NCBI GenBank assembly: GCA_965249455.1
Contig: OZ252236.1
Coordinates: forward strand, 4,464,001-4,528,000
DNA: 64,000 nt
Direction: 5' to 3'
Origin: Jiulongibacter sp024742395
GTDB lineage: Bacteria > Bacteroidota > Bacteroidia > Cytophagales > Spirosomataceae
Shown here: piece after piece, positions 7,384-17,499 of the stretch
How positions within the stretch are numbered: position 1 is the stretch's first letter
Layout of the letters: each line of letters starts with the position of its first letter
Made by a program: the position numbers and the translations under genes
The notes under the pieces: generated by a model
Database searches by the model: none
Seen by the model: the letters and a program-made list of their open reading frames with translations, nothing else
Told to the model about the DNA's origin: nothing

Positions 7384-8709
7384 CTAATAAACAGCGTCCT
7401 GAATTTTACCCGCAATACTAAAAACTTGAATTTCACTTAATTTAGCGTCATACTTAGCTCTGTTTCTTGAAGTAAGAGCAGTAATTAAATTTGACTGTGC
7501 CTGACGGAAGTCAAGTGAAGTTATCTGCCGAAGTCTATACCTCTCTTCAGAACGTTCAAAATTCAGCTGACTGGTTATTACATTCTGCTCCAAAGCTTTC
7601 CAGATAGTTAGTCTGTTTTGATAGGTACTCCAGGCATTTTCAAAGTCTCTCAAAATTTGCTGATACAGCAAATCATAATTTAACTCCTGAATCATTCTGG
7701 TAATTTTGGCGTTCTGCTCCTGCACCTTTCTTCTTCCTCCATCAAAAACCGCCCAGCTTAAATTCAGACTGGTAGTAAGACCATTAGAATTAGCACGATC
7801 TAAGAAGGACGCTGAGTTATTTTGAGACCTGTTGAATCCATAATCACCATTCACACTGATGGTTGGGAGTTTGGAGGTCATGGTTAGTTTTTGATCTATT
7901 TCACTTAAACGAATATCGGAAGAAGCCAGTAAAAGCTGAGCATTGGCTCCTTTGATCCCAGACAGAAGTGCCTCCTTACTTAACAATGGAGCAAAGACTA
8001 CATTGGTATCTACTCTATAGTTTGCAGCAATATCAGAATTTAGAATAAAGTTAAGATTGTGACGGGCATTTCTAAGCAACTGCTGCTGGTTAAGCACTGC
8101 AATACTATCAGTATTAACATCTACTTCGGCATTTGAAATATCCAGTAATGTTGCCACACCATATTCATACGAAGTCCTGGCTCTTTCAAGCCGCTCTTTT
8201 GAAATACTCAATATCTCTTTTAAACTCTCGGTATCTACTTCAAGCCTGGCAATTTCATAATAAGCATTAAAAACTTGCAGAAGCACATTCTCTAAAGTTA
8301 GCCGAGCATTTATCTGAGTAGCGGTATAGGTTTGTAAACCTCGCTCCAGGTTGTATTGACGGTTAAAACCGTCAAAAATTACATAATTTAACCCTACTCC
8401 TGCATTCATACTATTCGAAGCCGCAAGAGTCAGTTTGGCTTCTCGACCATCCTGAAAAACAGCATTTGAATTGTCCAGATTATAATTGGCTCCTCCTGTT
8501 ACAGAGACAGTAGGATTAAATCCTAAATTCTCCTTTGAGGCATTACCTTCAGCTATTTCAATGCTATTATTGGCTATCTTGATATTAAAGTTCTTATCCA
8601 AAGCCATCTGAATGGCTCTTTCTTTTGATAAAAACTCCTGGGCATTAGACGTAAACCCGATTGTGAAAATGGATATAATTAGGAATATACGCTTACGCAT
8701 GAATTTCAT
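7384..8709 (-). CDS. TolC-family outer-membrane efflux channel
   Basis: Signal peptide (MRKRIFLIISIFTIGFTSNAQ) followed by two OEP-type helical repeats typical of TolC: the first half has GVGLNYVIFDGFNRQYNLERG, the second the parallel LNLSWAVFDGGRRKVQEQN. Length (441 aa) is normal. The channel would join the inner-membrane pump encoded upstream and the adaptor to export small molecules across the outer membrane. It is the third gene of a -strand operon and its start overlaps the end of the pump gene: ATG 8709 gives a 17-bp overlap, ATG 8700 an 8-bp overlap, and the latter gives the neater signal peptide. Confidence 0.93.
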   Translation of the reverse strand: MKFMRKRIFLIISIFTIGFTSNAQEFLSKERAIQMALDKNFNIKIANNSIEIAEGNASKENLGFNPTVSVTGGANYNLDNSNAVFQDGREAKLTLAASNSMNAGVGLNYVIFDGFNRQYNLERGLQTYTATQINARLTLENVLLQVFNAYYEIARLEVDTESLKEILSISKERLERARTSYEYGVATLLDISNAEVDVNTDSIAVLNQQQLLRNARHNLNFILNSDIAANYRVDTNVVFAPLLSKEALLSGIKGANAQLLLASSDIRLSEIDQKLTMTSKLPTISVNGDYGFNRSQNNSASFLDRANSNGLTTSLNLSWAVFDGGRRKVQEQNAKITRMIQELNYDLLYQQILRDFENAWSTYQNRLTIWKALEQNVITSQLNFERSEERYRLRQITSLDFRQAQSNLITALTSRNRAKYDAKLSEIQVFSIAGKIQDAVY

Positions 8710-11700
8710 TTTTTTGTTCTATAACAGCTCTTTCTACCTCTTCCTTGGTAATCTTATTTCCTGTTCTCAGCCACTTAAAGCCTACTTTGAGACTATTGCT
8801 CGTAGAAAGCAGAATAGGTAAAAACAGCAGTGTTAAAATTGTTGCTATAGCAATACCATAAGCAATACTAATGGCCATAGGAATCAGGAACTGAGCTTGC
8901 CTGCTTTTCTCTAATATCAATGGAGCCAACCCCGCCACAGTGGTTAAAGAAGTTAGAAATATCGCCCTGAACCTTGATGAACCAGCCTCTACAAGGGCTT
9001 CATCAAAAGGCATCCCATCTTTGAGAAAGCTATTGAATTTACCAATAAGCACCAGGCCATCATTAACCATAATACCTATCAGAGCAATAATACCTAATGC
9101 AGAAAGGATATTGATAGGGAAATCATGAATCCAGTGCCCCCAGGCGATACCAATTAAACTCAATGGAATCATAATCAATAACAAAAATGGCTGTCCGTAA
9201 GACCTGAATGTAAAGGCAATGGTAGCATACATCAAGAACAGGATAATTGGGATAATCATCTGAGCTGATTTCGCCAATTTATTTGACTCTCTGTTTTGTC
9301 CTTCATACAGAGCGGTAACACTCGGATATTTCGATAAAATCTGAGGGATGGTCGTATCCTTCAGGTCTTGAAGAATATCTGTTGCCGAAGCTTTCGGATC
9401 TTTCAGATCAGCAGAGACTTGTATTTCTCTCCTACCCTCAAGGTGATTGATGGCAATTTCTCCTCTTTCAATAGTATAATTGGCAATTTCAGCAAAAGGC
9501 ACTCTACCTCCTTCAGGAGTCAAAATCTTCATCTTGTCCAGGTTATTTATACTAGATCTGTTACCCAGATCGTAACGAACCCAAACTTTAATTTCATCTT
9601 GCCCACGCTGAAAACGCTGCACCTGTAAACCAAAGAAAGCACTTCTGACCTGTGACATCACGTCTTGGGTATTCAAGCCCAGTGGATAGGCACTTGGTTT
9701 AAGCTTGATCTTTATCTCCTTTATACCTTTTGGGTCATTATCGGTTATATCCTTCAATATAGGATTATTCGCCATTTCTTGCTTAAGCTCTTCTTTTGCA
9801 CTTTTAAGCTCTTTGATATTATTACCAAGCAATGAAACAGACACCGGGCTTCCCCCAAAATTTCCGCCAGAACCAAAAGTCAACTGCTCAGTACCATAGA
9901 TCGGACCTACTTTTTCTCTTATGGCATTGGCTATTTCAGGTGAAGGGAAAGCCCTTAATTCTCCGGGAAGCAAATTTATCACCACGCCACCGTTGGCAGA
10001 ACCCGGTCCAATATTTTTTATTACGTTCTGAAATACCTCATCTCCTGTCCCCTGTTTTTCAGTAAACTCCTTATTTACCTCCCAGGCCTTTTCTTCAATA
10101 TAATTAAGGATAGAATCTGTTATGCTCACATTGGTACCTTCTTCCATTTTAAGCTCTATCCTGATTCTGTCGGAAGCTACATTTGGAAAGAACGTGGTAC
10201 GAATGACCCCTCCGTTTATAGCTCCAAAGGTTAAAAGAAGTAAACCTATAAAAATAGAGGCAGTCAGAAATTTAAACGTCAATCCGAATTTCAGAACCGG
10301 CAAATAAAGTTTCTCCCGAAGAAAGTTGATAATCACCTCTCCTACCTTGTTAATTTCTCTCAGCTTAGAGAAAACCAATCCCAATCCTTTTTTCTTGGCT
10401 TCTTTATCTTGCTTTTCAAGAGCTTTAGAGTGTGCAAGGTGAGCTGGCAGAATAATCAAAGCCTCCAACAAGGAAACTGATAAGGTCAAAATCACGATGA
10501 CTGAAACTTCACTAAAAAACTCGCCTATTCGGCTATCGAGAAAAAGAAAAGTACCAAAAGCCAGAAGCGTTGTAATAATAGCAGATACAATTGGCGGAAT
10601 AACCTCCATAGTGCCATCTATAGCTGCCGTAATTTTATCTTTACCTTTCTCGTAATGGTGGTAAATATTCTCGGCAATTACGATACCGTCATCTACCAGA
10701 ATACCAATCACGATAATCATCCCGAAAAGAGACAATACATTGATGGTCACATCAAAAAATGAGGCAAACACAAACATTCCCAAGAAGGAAATGGGTAAAC
10801 CTGCTGCCACCCAGAAGGCCAAACGGGTATTTAAAAACAGGGAAAGAAAAATAAGAACCAGAAGCATTCCTATTCCTGCATTTTCTGCCAATAATTGGGT
10901 CCGCTGATTTAAGGTAATGGAGGCGTCACTCAGAATATCCAGTCTTACGTTGTCGTTTTCAGCATTGAATTTCTCAATGTACTCTTTGATCTTATCTGCA
11001 GCAGAAACCAAATCCTCGTCATTGGTATTACTTATGGCTACATTGACAGCCAAACTTCCATTGATATAAGAAGCATTGGGTGTTTCTGAGAATCGGTCAT
11101 TGACATCCGCAATTTCTCTTAGCCTTATCACCTTACCGTTAGGATTACTCCTTACTATAAGCTTATCTAAATCACGTGCATTATACGTTCTTCCATTTGC
11201 CCTGATCAGGTATTCTTCCTGAGAGGTTTTGATGTTACCACCGGTTACAAGTATGTTTTCTCTGCTAACGGCCTGTGCTACCTCCTGAAACGTAATTCCA
11301 TAGGCCAGGAGGTCCTTTTCCCTTACAGCAATCTCGATTTCTTCATCAGGATAACCTGAGAGCTCAATTTGCGAAATGCCCTCCATGGCTCTGAGATCAT
11401 TCTCTATGCCACGGGCTATAGTCTTCAGTGTTTTTAATGAAAGGTTCTGACCACTAACTGCAAAATTTATGGTCTCCCGAATATTTTCGGTTTTCTCTAC
11501 CACCAGAGGCTCCATACCGGTAGGGAATGAAGGCACTCTATCTACGGCATTCTTAACTTCCGCTAAAATGATGTTGATGTCTCTTCCCTTTTCTATTTCA
11601 ACCGTCACCAAACCCGAACTCTCTCTGGAGACAGAAGTAACTCTGTCAATACCTACCAGCCCTTTCAGGTTGTCTTCAATTTTGAGAATGACACCCTCTT

Positions 11701-11881
11701 CTATTTCCTGAGGCGAAGCCCCTGGGTAAATGGCCGAAATCGTGATAATCTTTGATTCTACCAGAGGAAAGTAAGATGATTTAAGTCTGATAATACCTAT
11801 CAAACCAAAAATGATAAATGCAGCAATGACCACATTTACCGCCACCGGATACTTAATAAAATACGCTATTATTTTTCTCAT
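8693..11881 (-). CDS. RND (HAE1/AcrB-type) efflux pump
   Basis: 1062 aa, the usual length for the AcrB/MexB superfamily. The two-fold repeated layout is clear: a single N-terminal TM, a large periplasmic loop, a TM bundle, a second loop and a second bundle. The proton-relay TM4 motif is intact (FGMIIVIGILVDDGIVIAEN, with the DD pair), and the second half has the parallel LGIIALIGIMVNDGLVL. It couples proton influx to substrate extrusion. Two base pairs follow the adaptor stop and tolC overlaps its end, so a three-gene operon is certain. Substrate cannot be read from sequence; the subclass looks like the CusA/MdtB-like group of hydrophobic/amphiphilic exporters common in Bacteroidota. Confidence 0.95.
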   Translation of the reverse strand: MRKIIAYFIKYPVAVNVVIAAFIIFGLIGIIRLKSSYFPLVESKIITISAIYPGASPQEIEEGVILKIEDNLKGLVGIDRVTSVSRESSGLVTVEIEKGRDINIILAEVKNAVDRVPSFPTGMEPLVVEKTENIRETINFAVSGQNLSLKTLKTIARGIENDLRAMEGISQIELSGYPDEEIEIAVREKDLLAYGITFQEVAQAVSRENILVTGGNIKTSQEEYLIRANGRTYNARDLDKLIVRSNPNGKVIRLREIADVNDRFSETPNASYINGSLAVNVAISNTNDEDLVSAADKIKEYIEKFNAENDNVRLDILSDASITLNQRTQLLAENAGIGMLLVLIFLSLFLNTRLAFWVAAGLPISFLGMFVFASFFDVTINVLSLFGMIIVIGILVDDGIVIAENIYHHYEKGKDKITAAIDGTMEVIPPIVSAIITTLLAFGTFLFLDSRIGEFFSEVSVIVILTLSVSLLEALIILPAHLAHSKALEKQDKEAKKKGLGLVFSKLREINKVGEVIINFLREKLYLPVLKFGLTFKFLTASIFIGLLLLTFGAINGGVIRTTFFPNVASDRIRIELKMEEGTNVSITDSILNYIEEKAWEVNKEFTEKQGTGDEVFQNVIKNIGPGSANGGVVINLLPGELRAFPSPEIANAIREKVGPIYGTEQLTFGSGGNFGGSPVSVSLLGNNIKELKSAKEELKQEMANNPILKDITDNDPKGIKEIKIKLKPSAYPLGLNTQDVMSQVRSAFFGLQVQRFQRGQDEIKVWVRYDLGNRSSINNLDKMKILTPEGGRVPFAEIANYTIERGEIAINHLEGRREIQVSADLKDPKASATDILQDLKDTTIPQILSKYPSVTALYEGQNRESNKLAKSAQMIIPIILFLMYATIAFTFRSYGQPFLLLIMIPLSLIGIAWGHWIHDFPINILSALGIIALIGIMVNDGLVLIGKFNSFLKDGMPFDEALVEAGSSRFRAIFLTSLTTVAGLAPLILEKSRQAQFLIPMAISIAYGIAIATILTLLFLPILLSTSNSLKVGFKWLRTGNKITKEEVERAVIEQKNEIHA

Positions 11882-11883
11882 AC

Positions 11884-12999
11884 TTATTCCGGATTTGAAA
11901 TCTTAACAATCATTCCATCATAAGCACCAGGCAGCGGTTTGCTTAGCATTAACATTCCATCCTGCACACCTCTGACCATTACTTTCTTATCTGATAAATG
12001 AACCACCTCTACCGGTATTTTAGTAAGTACAGAATCTTTCTGAACAACAAATATTCCGTTATCATCAGATAATAGAGAGCGTTCTATTTCCATGACGTTG
12101 CTTTCGGTATTCGCGGTTACAGAAGCTTCTAAAAACATGCCTTCTGTTAGGCCAGCCCCACTAACTTGAATAAAAGCTTGTACCGTCTGTGTAGTGGGAT
12201 CTATTAACCCATTGATACGCTTTACAAAGCCCGTCCAGTTATGTTTACCTTGTAAGTCACTAACCTGTACTCGTTTTCCTACTTTCAGATAATCAAGATA
12301 CTCTGCATTGATATTGGCCTCAAGCTCAAAAACAGCAGGATTAATTAATCCTCCTAACTTTTGACCGGTTCTGACCAAGGTACCTGGGTCAACCAAAGCC
12401 TCAGTCAAAATCCCATTGAAAGGAGCGGTAATTTTGTATTTAACCAATCTCTCCTCAAGGTTTTTTATACTGTAATAAGTAGAAACTATCTGTTTGGCAT
12501 TGATAAAGTATTTTTCCTTTTCATTAAGAGCCTCAGGCAATTCCTTCACATTTTTCTGAATATCAAAAGCATCAAGGTACTTTTGCCATTGCTGAAAAGA
12601 CTCCGGCAAATCGAACTTAAGATCAGGCATTATTGAAACGATATTGTTATACAAAACGCTTCTTTGAGCCACCAGACTGGAATAGAACTCTTTTGAGTCC
12701 ATCTGCAAGAGTAATTCTCCCTTGGCATATCTCTGACCAGGCTTAAATGCCTTTTGAGTAGGTAATAATACTCCTTGTACTTCAGAGAAAAGCTCTATTC
12801 TTTCCTGTGCTTTGATGGTACCGTTGGTCTCTATAAAAATAGGCATGTCCTGATTTTCGGCTACAGCCACAAAAACAGAATTTGCCGTTTTGTTTGGTTT
12901 GCCTTTAGGGGCTTGCTTGCTATCAGCTATTTTTTGAGAAAGAAAATAAGCTCCGGCCAGTAGTGCCAGGCCCAGAATGATACTGACTATTAGTCTCAT
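11884..12999 (-). CDS. RND periplasmic adaptor (HlyD/AcrA-type membrane-fusion protein)
   Basis: N-terminal membrane anchor (LIVSIILGLALLAGAYFLS), then the barrel-sandwich (lipoyl-like) half-motif IFIETNGTIKAQERIELFSEVQGVLL, a short helical hairpin around residues 110-165, the second lipoyl half (YKITAPFNGILTEALVDPGTLV) and a beta-barrel plus membrane-proximal domain. Length 371 aa fits. It bridges the RND pump and the TolC channel of the same operon and is the first gene transcribed. The 198 bp upstream (13000-13197) should hold the promoter, but I see no convincing -7 box and no regulator gene next to it. Confidence 0.93.
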   Translation of the reverse strand: MRLIVSIILGLALLAGAYFLSQKIADSKQAPKGKPNKTANSVFVAVAENQDMPIFIETNGTIKAQERIELFSEVQGVLLPTQKAFKPGQRYAKGELLLQMDSKEFYSSLVAQRSVLYNNIVSIMPDLKFDLPESFQQWQKYLDAFDIQKNVKELPEALNEKEKYFINAKQIVSTYYSIKNLEERLVKYKITAPFNGILTEALVDPGTLVRTGQKLGGLINPAVFELEANINAEYLDYLKVGKRVQVSDLQGKHNWTGFVKRINGLIDPTTQTVQAFIQVSGAGLTEGMFLEASVTANTESNVMEIERSLLSDDNGIFVVQKDSVLTKIPVEVVHLSDKKVMVRGVQDGMLMLSKPLPGAYDGMIVKISNPE

Positions 13000-13197
13000 T
13001 TAGTTTTTGAGTTTGATAAAGGTTAGAACACCCATTTTTTAGATTAGGATGTGCCTATTCCAACAAAGAAACCCTAAATGAGTTTCGATTCAAACTAATA
13101 AGAAAACAAAATGCGGTTTTATATACCTATTGGCCAATTAAATCGATGTTTCAGTCAATTTATCAAGCATTTTTTGCTAAAGCAATTGGGAGCAAAC

Positions 13198-13872
13198 CTA
13201 AGATTGTTTTGATGAATTCAGGAAATCTCCCAAAGGTTTCAGTGCCTTAAAAACTTCCACTGCCTTTTGCAGGAAATCACTTTTTGTAATTTCCTCATCA
13301 TTAAGACTATGCATAGCTAAAAAGCTCTTCCTTTTCAATAAGTCTATATTTGGGTGATCAATGGAATATCCTTTCGGAGGTCTTTTTAGGCTTTCTCCTT
13401 CTAACTCGCCAAAAAATCTCTTGAAATTTGAATTAGAAAGAATGCTATTCAAAGTATCGCCATTGTAATCAATCTCTTGTCTAATCGCTTTTATCCAATC
13501 TCCCTGAGGCATATAAGCTCCACCTGCCAGCATACTCTCCCCAGGGCCAATGTGTATATAATAACCTGAACGGGAGTGAATGTCTGATTTCTTCTTTGCC
13601 GAAGTAATATGGGCACCCATGTGTGTTTTGTATGGCGATTTATCTTTTGAAAATCGAACATCCCGATAAATTCTAAAAACAGTACTTTTCGCTGTGTGGT
13701 GAGCTATTTCAGGATCATATATGGAAATTCCTTTTATTAGTTCATCCATAAATTCTTCGAAATTGGCCTTGGCCAACTCATATCGAGGTTTATTTTCTGT
13801 AAACCATTCTTTGTTGTTATTTTCTTTAAGTTCAGTAAGAAACTGAAGTGTCTCTTTTGCAATAGCCGCCAT
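13198..13872 (-). CDS. DUF2461-family protein
   Basis: A 224-aa soluble protein matching the DUF2461 (TIGR02453) pattern: an N-terminal LQFLTELKENNNKEWF, the central VFRIYRDVRFSKDKSPYKTH and the GYYIHIGPGESMLAGGAYMP segment that defines the family. No signal peptide or TM segment. The molecular function of the family is not established. It is preceded on the same strand by a membrane protein (110 bp gap), so cotranscription is possible but not clear. Confidence 0.88.
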   Translation of the reverse strand: MAAIAKETLQFLTELKENNNKEWFTENKPRYELAKANFEEFMDELIKGISIYDPEIAHHTAKSTVFRIYRDVRFSKDKSPYKTHMGAHITSAKKKSDIHSRSGYYIHIGPGESMLAGGAYMPQGDWIKAIRQEIDYNGDTLNSILSNSNFKRFFGELEGESLKRPPKGYSIDHPNIDLLKRKSFLAMHSLNDEEITKSDFLQKAVEVFKALKPLGDFLNSSKQS

Positions 13873-13982
13873 TTTAATTCTTTTTCTCTTTCAATATACG
13901 TGAAATTTAAGAATCGATTGCTTCCATTAAGGAAGATTCCCAAGCTTCTACCAGTATCAAACTTTTTTAAATGCCTATCACA

Positions 13983-14762
13983 TTAAACAACATTCAGCTT
14001 CGTAAAGGCATACTTTGAGCCCAGAGCGGCAATTACATTGATCAGCAGGCTTATTAAAAACGCAAGACCAATGCTAAATTCTGGCAACAAGAAAACCAGT
14101 GAGAATAAAAAAGTAGCAAAACCTATGACACCCGTAAACATGCCTAGCAAGGTTAGCCTGACTTGCTGCATTCCCTGACCTACGTGAGTAAAAACAGCCA
14201 AAACTGCCGTCATAACAGGAAAAGGTGTCAAAATACCACTCCATGTAGGGCCTAGTAAAGTAGCGAAATACGTCAGAGTTAAAACAAAAACGGTAATCAT
14301 CAACATTCTGAAAGGAATATCAAATTTTATCTTTCGGGCCAATCCGACGGAAGAATCATTTACTATAGGAAAGAAACGAATAGTAAAAACAATCATAAAG
14401 ATTAATACAAAAAACCACACTGTAGAAGACAAAAGTGGAGTAATATTCATCAATACAGCACCTACAGCTAAAAAGGCTACCATTCCGATGATCATGCTCG
14501 GAAAAGCTTTAAATCGCTGTCCCGCAATCATATAAACAGAGCAAAAAGCTAACCAACAGATTAGCCCTACCATGGCACCCGGTAAAAGTTGTACCCCAAA
14601 ATCCTTCCCTTGTTCTATGGTGATAAATAGCAAGATAGCCCCGCCTACCCATGGCATGCCCGCTATAACCCCTCCTACTACATTTCCCCATTTTCTGGCA
14701 GCCAGGGTCACCACCGCAATGACCAGCGGCATTAAGATTATTTTTAGCCAAAGCGTATTCAT
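13983..14762 (-). CDS. Polytopic inner-membrane protein, function unknown
   Basis: A 259-aa protein almost entirely hydrophobic with about eight predicted TM segments and short loops. A Gly-rich stretch GNVVGGVIAGMPWVGGAILL after the first helix and GPTWSGILTPFPVMTAVLAVF in the second half look like two related repeats (G-[NT]-x3-G-x-[IL]-x(2)-[MF]-P), hinting at an internally duplicated transporter or GlpM/DUF3147-like protein. I cannot assign a substrate. Start ATG 14762 gives the first helix directly; no leader is needed. Genes on either side are unrelated in function. Confidence 0.75.
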   Translation of the reverse strand: MNTLWLKIILMPLVIAVVTLAARKWGNVVGGVIAGMPWVGGAILLFITIEQGKDFGVQLLPGAMVGLICWLAFCSVYMIAGQRFKAFPSMIIGMVAFLAVGAVLMNITPLLSSTVWFFVLIFMIVFTIRFFPIVNDSSVGLARKIKFDIPFRMLMITVFVLTLTYFATLLGPTWSGILTPFPVMTAVLAVFTHVGQGMQQVRLTLLGMFTGVIGFATFLFSLVFLLPEFSIGLAFLISLLINVIAALGSKYAFTKLNVV

Positions 14763-14843
14763 GCTGCAAATATGCTGGAAAGTTTAATGGTGTTTAATTC
14801 TATCAGCAAAAGTTCTTGTCAATTTACCCCTGCAAGCTGTCAT

Positions 14844-16934
14844 TTAGGGCATCTTTGAAATTCCTTCATACTTAAGCTCCCAATCCGCAGGAAAACCGTT
14901 TTCAGTAGCCATTAAGGCCATTGCAGTTAATAAGCCCCCATTCCCTGGTAAATAAAGAGTTAAACGTTCGTCTTGAAAATTGTGCCCATTCTTAAGATAA
15001 GTATTCGTTCTTATGGGCATCAACAATGCGTTTACGGCCTTTTCTTTCATGCCTAAACGTGTAGCCGTCATAGCCGTCATAGGAAAATCCCAGCCCCAGG
15101 TATGATCCCAAACCCACACCTTCTCTATTTTTTCATAAGTAGCTTGCATGATGGCAGGAGCCAAATCCTTTGTTTGAGGAAGCATCCCAAAAGCTCCAAA
15201 TACTGATGGATGATCAATAAGAAAGCGTTCATTGGAATAAGAATCTATGGCAGACTCTGCGGCCAGATACAGACCATCTTTCACGGGTAAGGGTGCCAGC
15301 CCCTCCAACACTTTATCAAAAGTAACATTCCGTTCTTTCCCCATTTTCTCCCGCCATTGCTGTGCTACTTCAAGAGCCCATCTCCAATACGCCAGCTCGT
15401 AGGTTGGATTTATGGTAGTCTTATAATCGTGTGACTCCTGTGCAGCAATGAGTGCCGGCCCCAGGATATACCTTCCTCTAGAGTCTTGATAAGCGTAATC
15501 TGCCATAAATTCGGCAGTTCGTTCTACTATCTCAGCATATCGTTCCAATGTTTCTTTACTTGGATTTGACCGATAAATCAATTCGGCAAAATAAATAGGA
15601 TGCGGTTGTTGCCAAATCAAATAAGACCCAACGGAAGACGCGGTCTCTCCTCCCCAGGGATCTGTCATTTTTTGCCATCTTATTCCTTTATAACCTTGCC
15701 TTTTCGCTATACTTTCTGCTCCATTTTGGTTTCTCAGATACCAGTCCAGATGATTTTCAAGAATCTCAGACCTCCCCCATAAAGCAAAATGAACGCCATG
15801 CCACCAGGTCATTTCCATGTGTGGTTTACCATACCATGAGTTGTAAGTAAGACCTGTTTCCTGCGGAGGCGTTTTACCTCCACAATTTACCTTTGTCAAG
15901 TACATAGAAAGCACCATTCTTCTTTCCAGTTCCTCTGCCCTTTCGTCATTCACCCTTCCAAAGTCAATGATTCCTCCAGAATTCCAAAAAGTACTCCAGC
16001 TGTCCTTATTTTCAGCACTGAGCTGATCAAAGTCAACAGATTGATCTATTTTAATTGGACTGAAAGTGCATACAAATGTCCACTCTTCAATGCCTGATTC
16101 CGGTTCAATTACTACTCCTTTTTTATTTTTTTCAATGGGCAATATATCACGGTTGGATTTAAAAGAAGTAGCATACTCAAGACTATCCAGTGTTCGATTT
16201 ATCTCTAATTGATTAGAAGATTGACTAACCATCAAACGGCTCGCCTCTTCCCCATCATAATAATTGCCTACATCAGTCCAATTATCCGTAGGATATGGGA
16301 AATTTAATTTCAACTTTATTCTTCCTTTAGTTAATAACGGCGACTTGATCTTAACAGCCACATTGTCATCCTTTTGACCAGCCAAAGTTATGACTTCTAC
16401 TTTTTCGCCTTCAATGGTATAGGTGCTGAGAATTTCTCCGGTCCATAAGTCTAACTCCTGTTGAATATCTTTAATTTTACTGATGTCAATCCGGCTTCCC
16501 GTAGAATCAAAAAATATAAAACCTAACTGCCCCAGGTGAATTCTATGAGGGTTTTGACGTAGATAATTAGCCGCCTCTCCTTGCGGAGTATCACTGGGCC
16601 ATTGTCTGGCATAGGGCACCATTCTTCCATTTACCTCAATTTCTACATCCGTTTCAGATATATCGTATTTTCGACCTGCCGGAAAAGCATGCCAGCCCCA
16701 TTCTGACTGTGTACCTAAAGGAACACCTTTCTCATAGAAATCAGGATAGGATTGAAGTCCGGTCACATCTACGGTCATGGCAAACTTACCATTCCCTACA
16801 GTCAGTGAATTAAGAGAATCGGCTTCTGAAAGGTGAACATTATGCCGTATTACTACAGCTTTTCTATCAATTTTAATTTCTTTATGACAGGAGCAAAAGA
16901 GTACAAAGATTAAGAGGCTTAAAATTCTTTTCAT
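14844..16934 (-). CDS. Lipoprotein glycoside hydrolase with (alpha/alpha)6 GH65/GH95-like fold
   Basis: Lipoprotein signal with a Cys-rich lipobox (VLFCSC). The N-terminal ~300 residues are a beta-rich domain opening SLTVGNGKFAMTVDVTGLQ, the 'good food source, count as glycan ligand' pattern seen at the start of GH65/GH95 enzymes. The rest is helical: GKPHMEMTWWHGVHFALWGR, ESIAKRQGYKGIRWQKMTDP followed by WGGETASSVGSYLIWQQPHP, and GPALIAAQESHDYKTTINPTYEL, matching a barrel of paired helices with conserved Trp/Glu. The cell surface or periplasm is its site. The exact linkage and the catalytic acid cannot be fixed without alignment. 696 aa is normal for the group. No SusCD gene is adjacent. Confidence 0.75.
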   Translation of the reverse strand: MKRILSLLIFVLFCSCHKEIKIDRKAVVIRHNVHLSEADSLNSLTVGNGKFAMTVDVTGLQSYPDFYEKGVPLGTQSEWGWHAFPAGRKYDISETDVEIEVNGRMVPYARQWPSDTPQGEAANYLRQNPHRIHLGQLGFIFFDSTGSRIDISKIKDIQQELDLWTGEILSTYTIEGEKVEVITLAGQKDDNVAVKIKSPLLTKGRIKLKLNFPYPTDNWTDVGNYYDGEEASRLMVSQSSNQLEINRTLDSLEYATSFKSNRDILPIEKNKKGVVIEPESGIEEWTFVCTFSPIKIDQSVDFDQLSAENKDSWSTFWNSGGIIDFGRVNDERAEELERRMVLSMYLTKVNCGGKTPPQETGLTYNSWYGKPHMEMTWWHGVHFALWGRSEILENHLDWYLRNQNGAESIAKRQGYKGIRWQKMTDPWGGETASSVGSYLIWQQPHPIYFAELIYRSNPSKETLERYAEIVERTAEFMADYAYQDSRGRYILGPALIAAQESHDYKTTINPTYELAYWRWALEVAQQWREKMGKERNVTFDKVLEGLAPLPVKDGLYLAAESAIDSYSNERFLIDHPSVFGAFGMLPQTKDLAPAIMQATYEKIEKVWVWDHTWGWDFPMTAMTATRLGMKEKAVNALLMPIRTNTYLKNGHNFQDERLTLYLPGNGGLLTAMALMATENGFPADWELKYEGISKMP

Positions 16935-17025
16935 TCAGGTTGATTTTCCCAAAGATGCTGTGAATCCTGAGAATGTGCATCCTTAACTATCCATTTTACC
17001 TGATGACAGAAGGAGCTGATTTGCA

Positions 17026-17433
17026 TTACAAAGCTATTGGCGTAAATAGAATATCTACCCTTCGATTTCGAGCTCTCCCTTCCCAGGTATTGTTATCATA
17101 CGCGGGCTCATCAAAAGCAAAATCTTTATATTTTATAATTTCCTGAGGCATACCAAATTTTCGAAGTAGATCTATGACACTTTGGCTTCGCATCCTGCTC
17201 AAATACTCGTTGAACTCACGCCCACCAATGGGATCAGTATGACTCATGATACTTATTTCGTAGAACTCTATATTAGGAATGTCATTCACCACTTCCCAGA
17301 GACTTTGTCGCTGCTGACCGTCTATGTACCAGCTACCTCCTCCAAAATAAATGCTACGCTGAATTTCCTCAGGCTCTTGTGAGAACCCAATCAATGCATA
17401 AAAAATAAGAAACAGGACAGCTAGCTTTTTCAT
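17026..17433 (-). CDS. Small OmpA-domain protein
   Basis: From ATG 17433 the protein has a signal peptide (MKKLAVLFLIFYALIGFSQ); an upstream ATG at 17451 would add six residues and is less likely. The mature part is a single OmpA-like peptidoglycan-binding domain: SIMSHTDPIGGREFNEYLSR, then MRSQSVIDLLRKFGM and the C-terminal RARNRRVDI. It would sit in the periplasm bound to peptidoglycan without its own beta-barrel. The stand-alone small form suggests a cell-wall tether or stator-like part. It follows the glycosidase gene region on the same strand, with 91 bp between. Confidence 0.85.
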   Translation of the reverse strand: MKKLAVLFLIFYALIGFSQEPEEIQRSIYFGGGSWYIDGQQRQSLWEVVNDIPNIEFYEISIMSHTDPIGGREFNEYLSRMRSQSVIDLLRKFGMPQEIIKYKDFAFDEPAYDNNTWEGRARNRRVDILFTPIAL

Positions 17434-17499
17434 CTTCTCTTCTTTCCACAATCAATTTACCACCAGATACTTAAAAAGTAGAAGAGATTGTCCTAAAAT

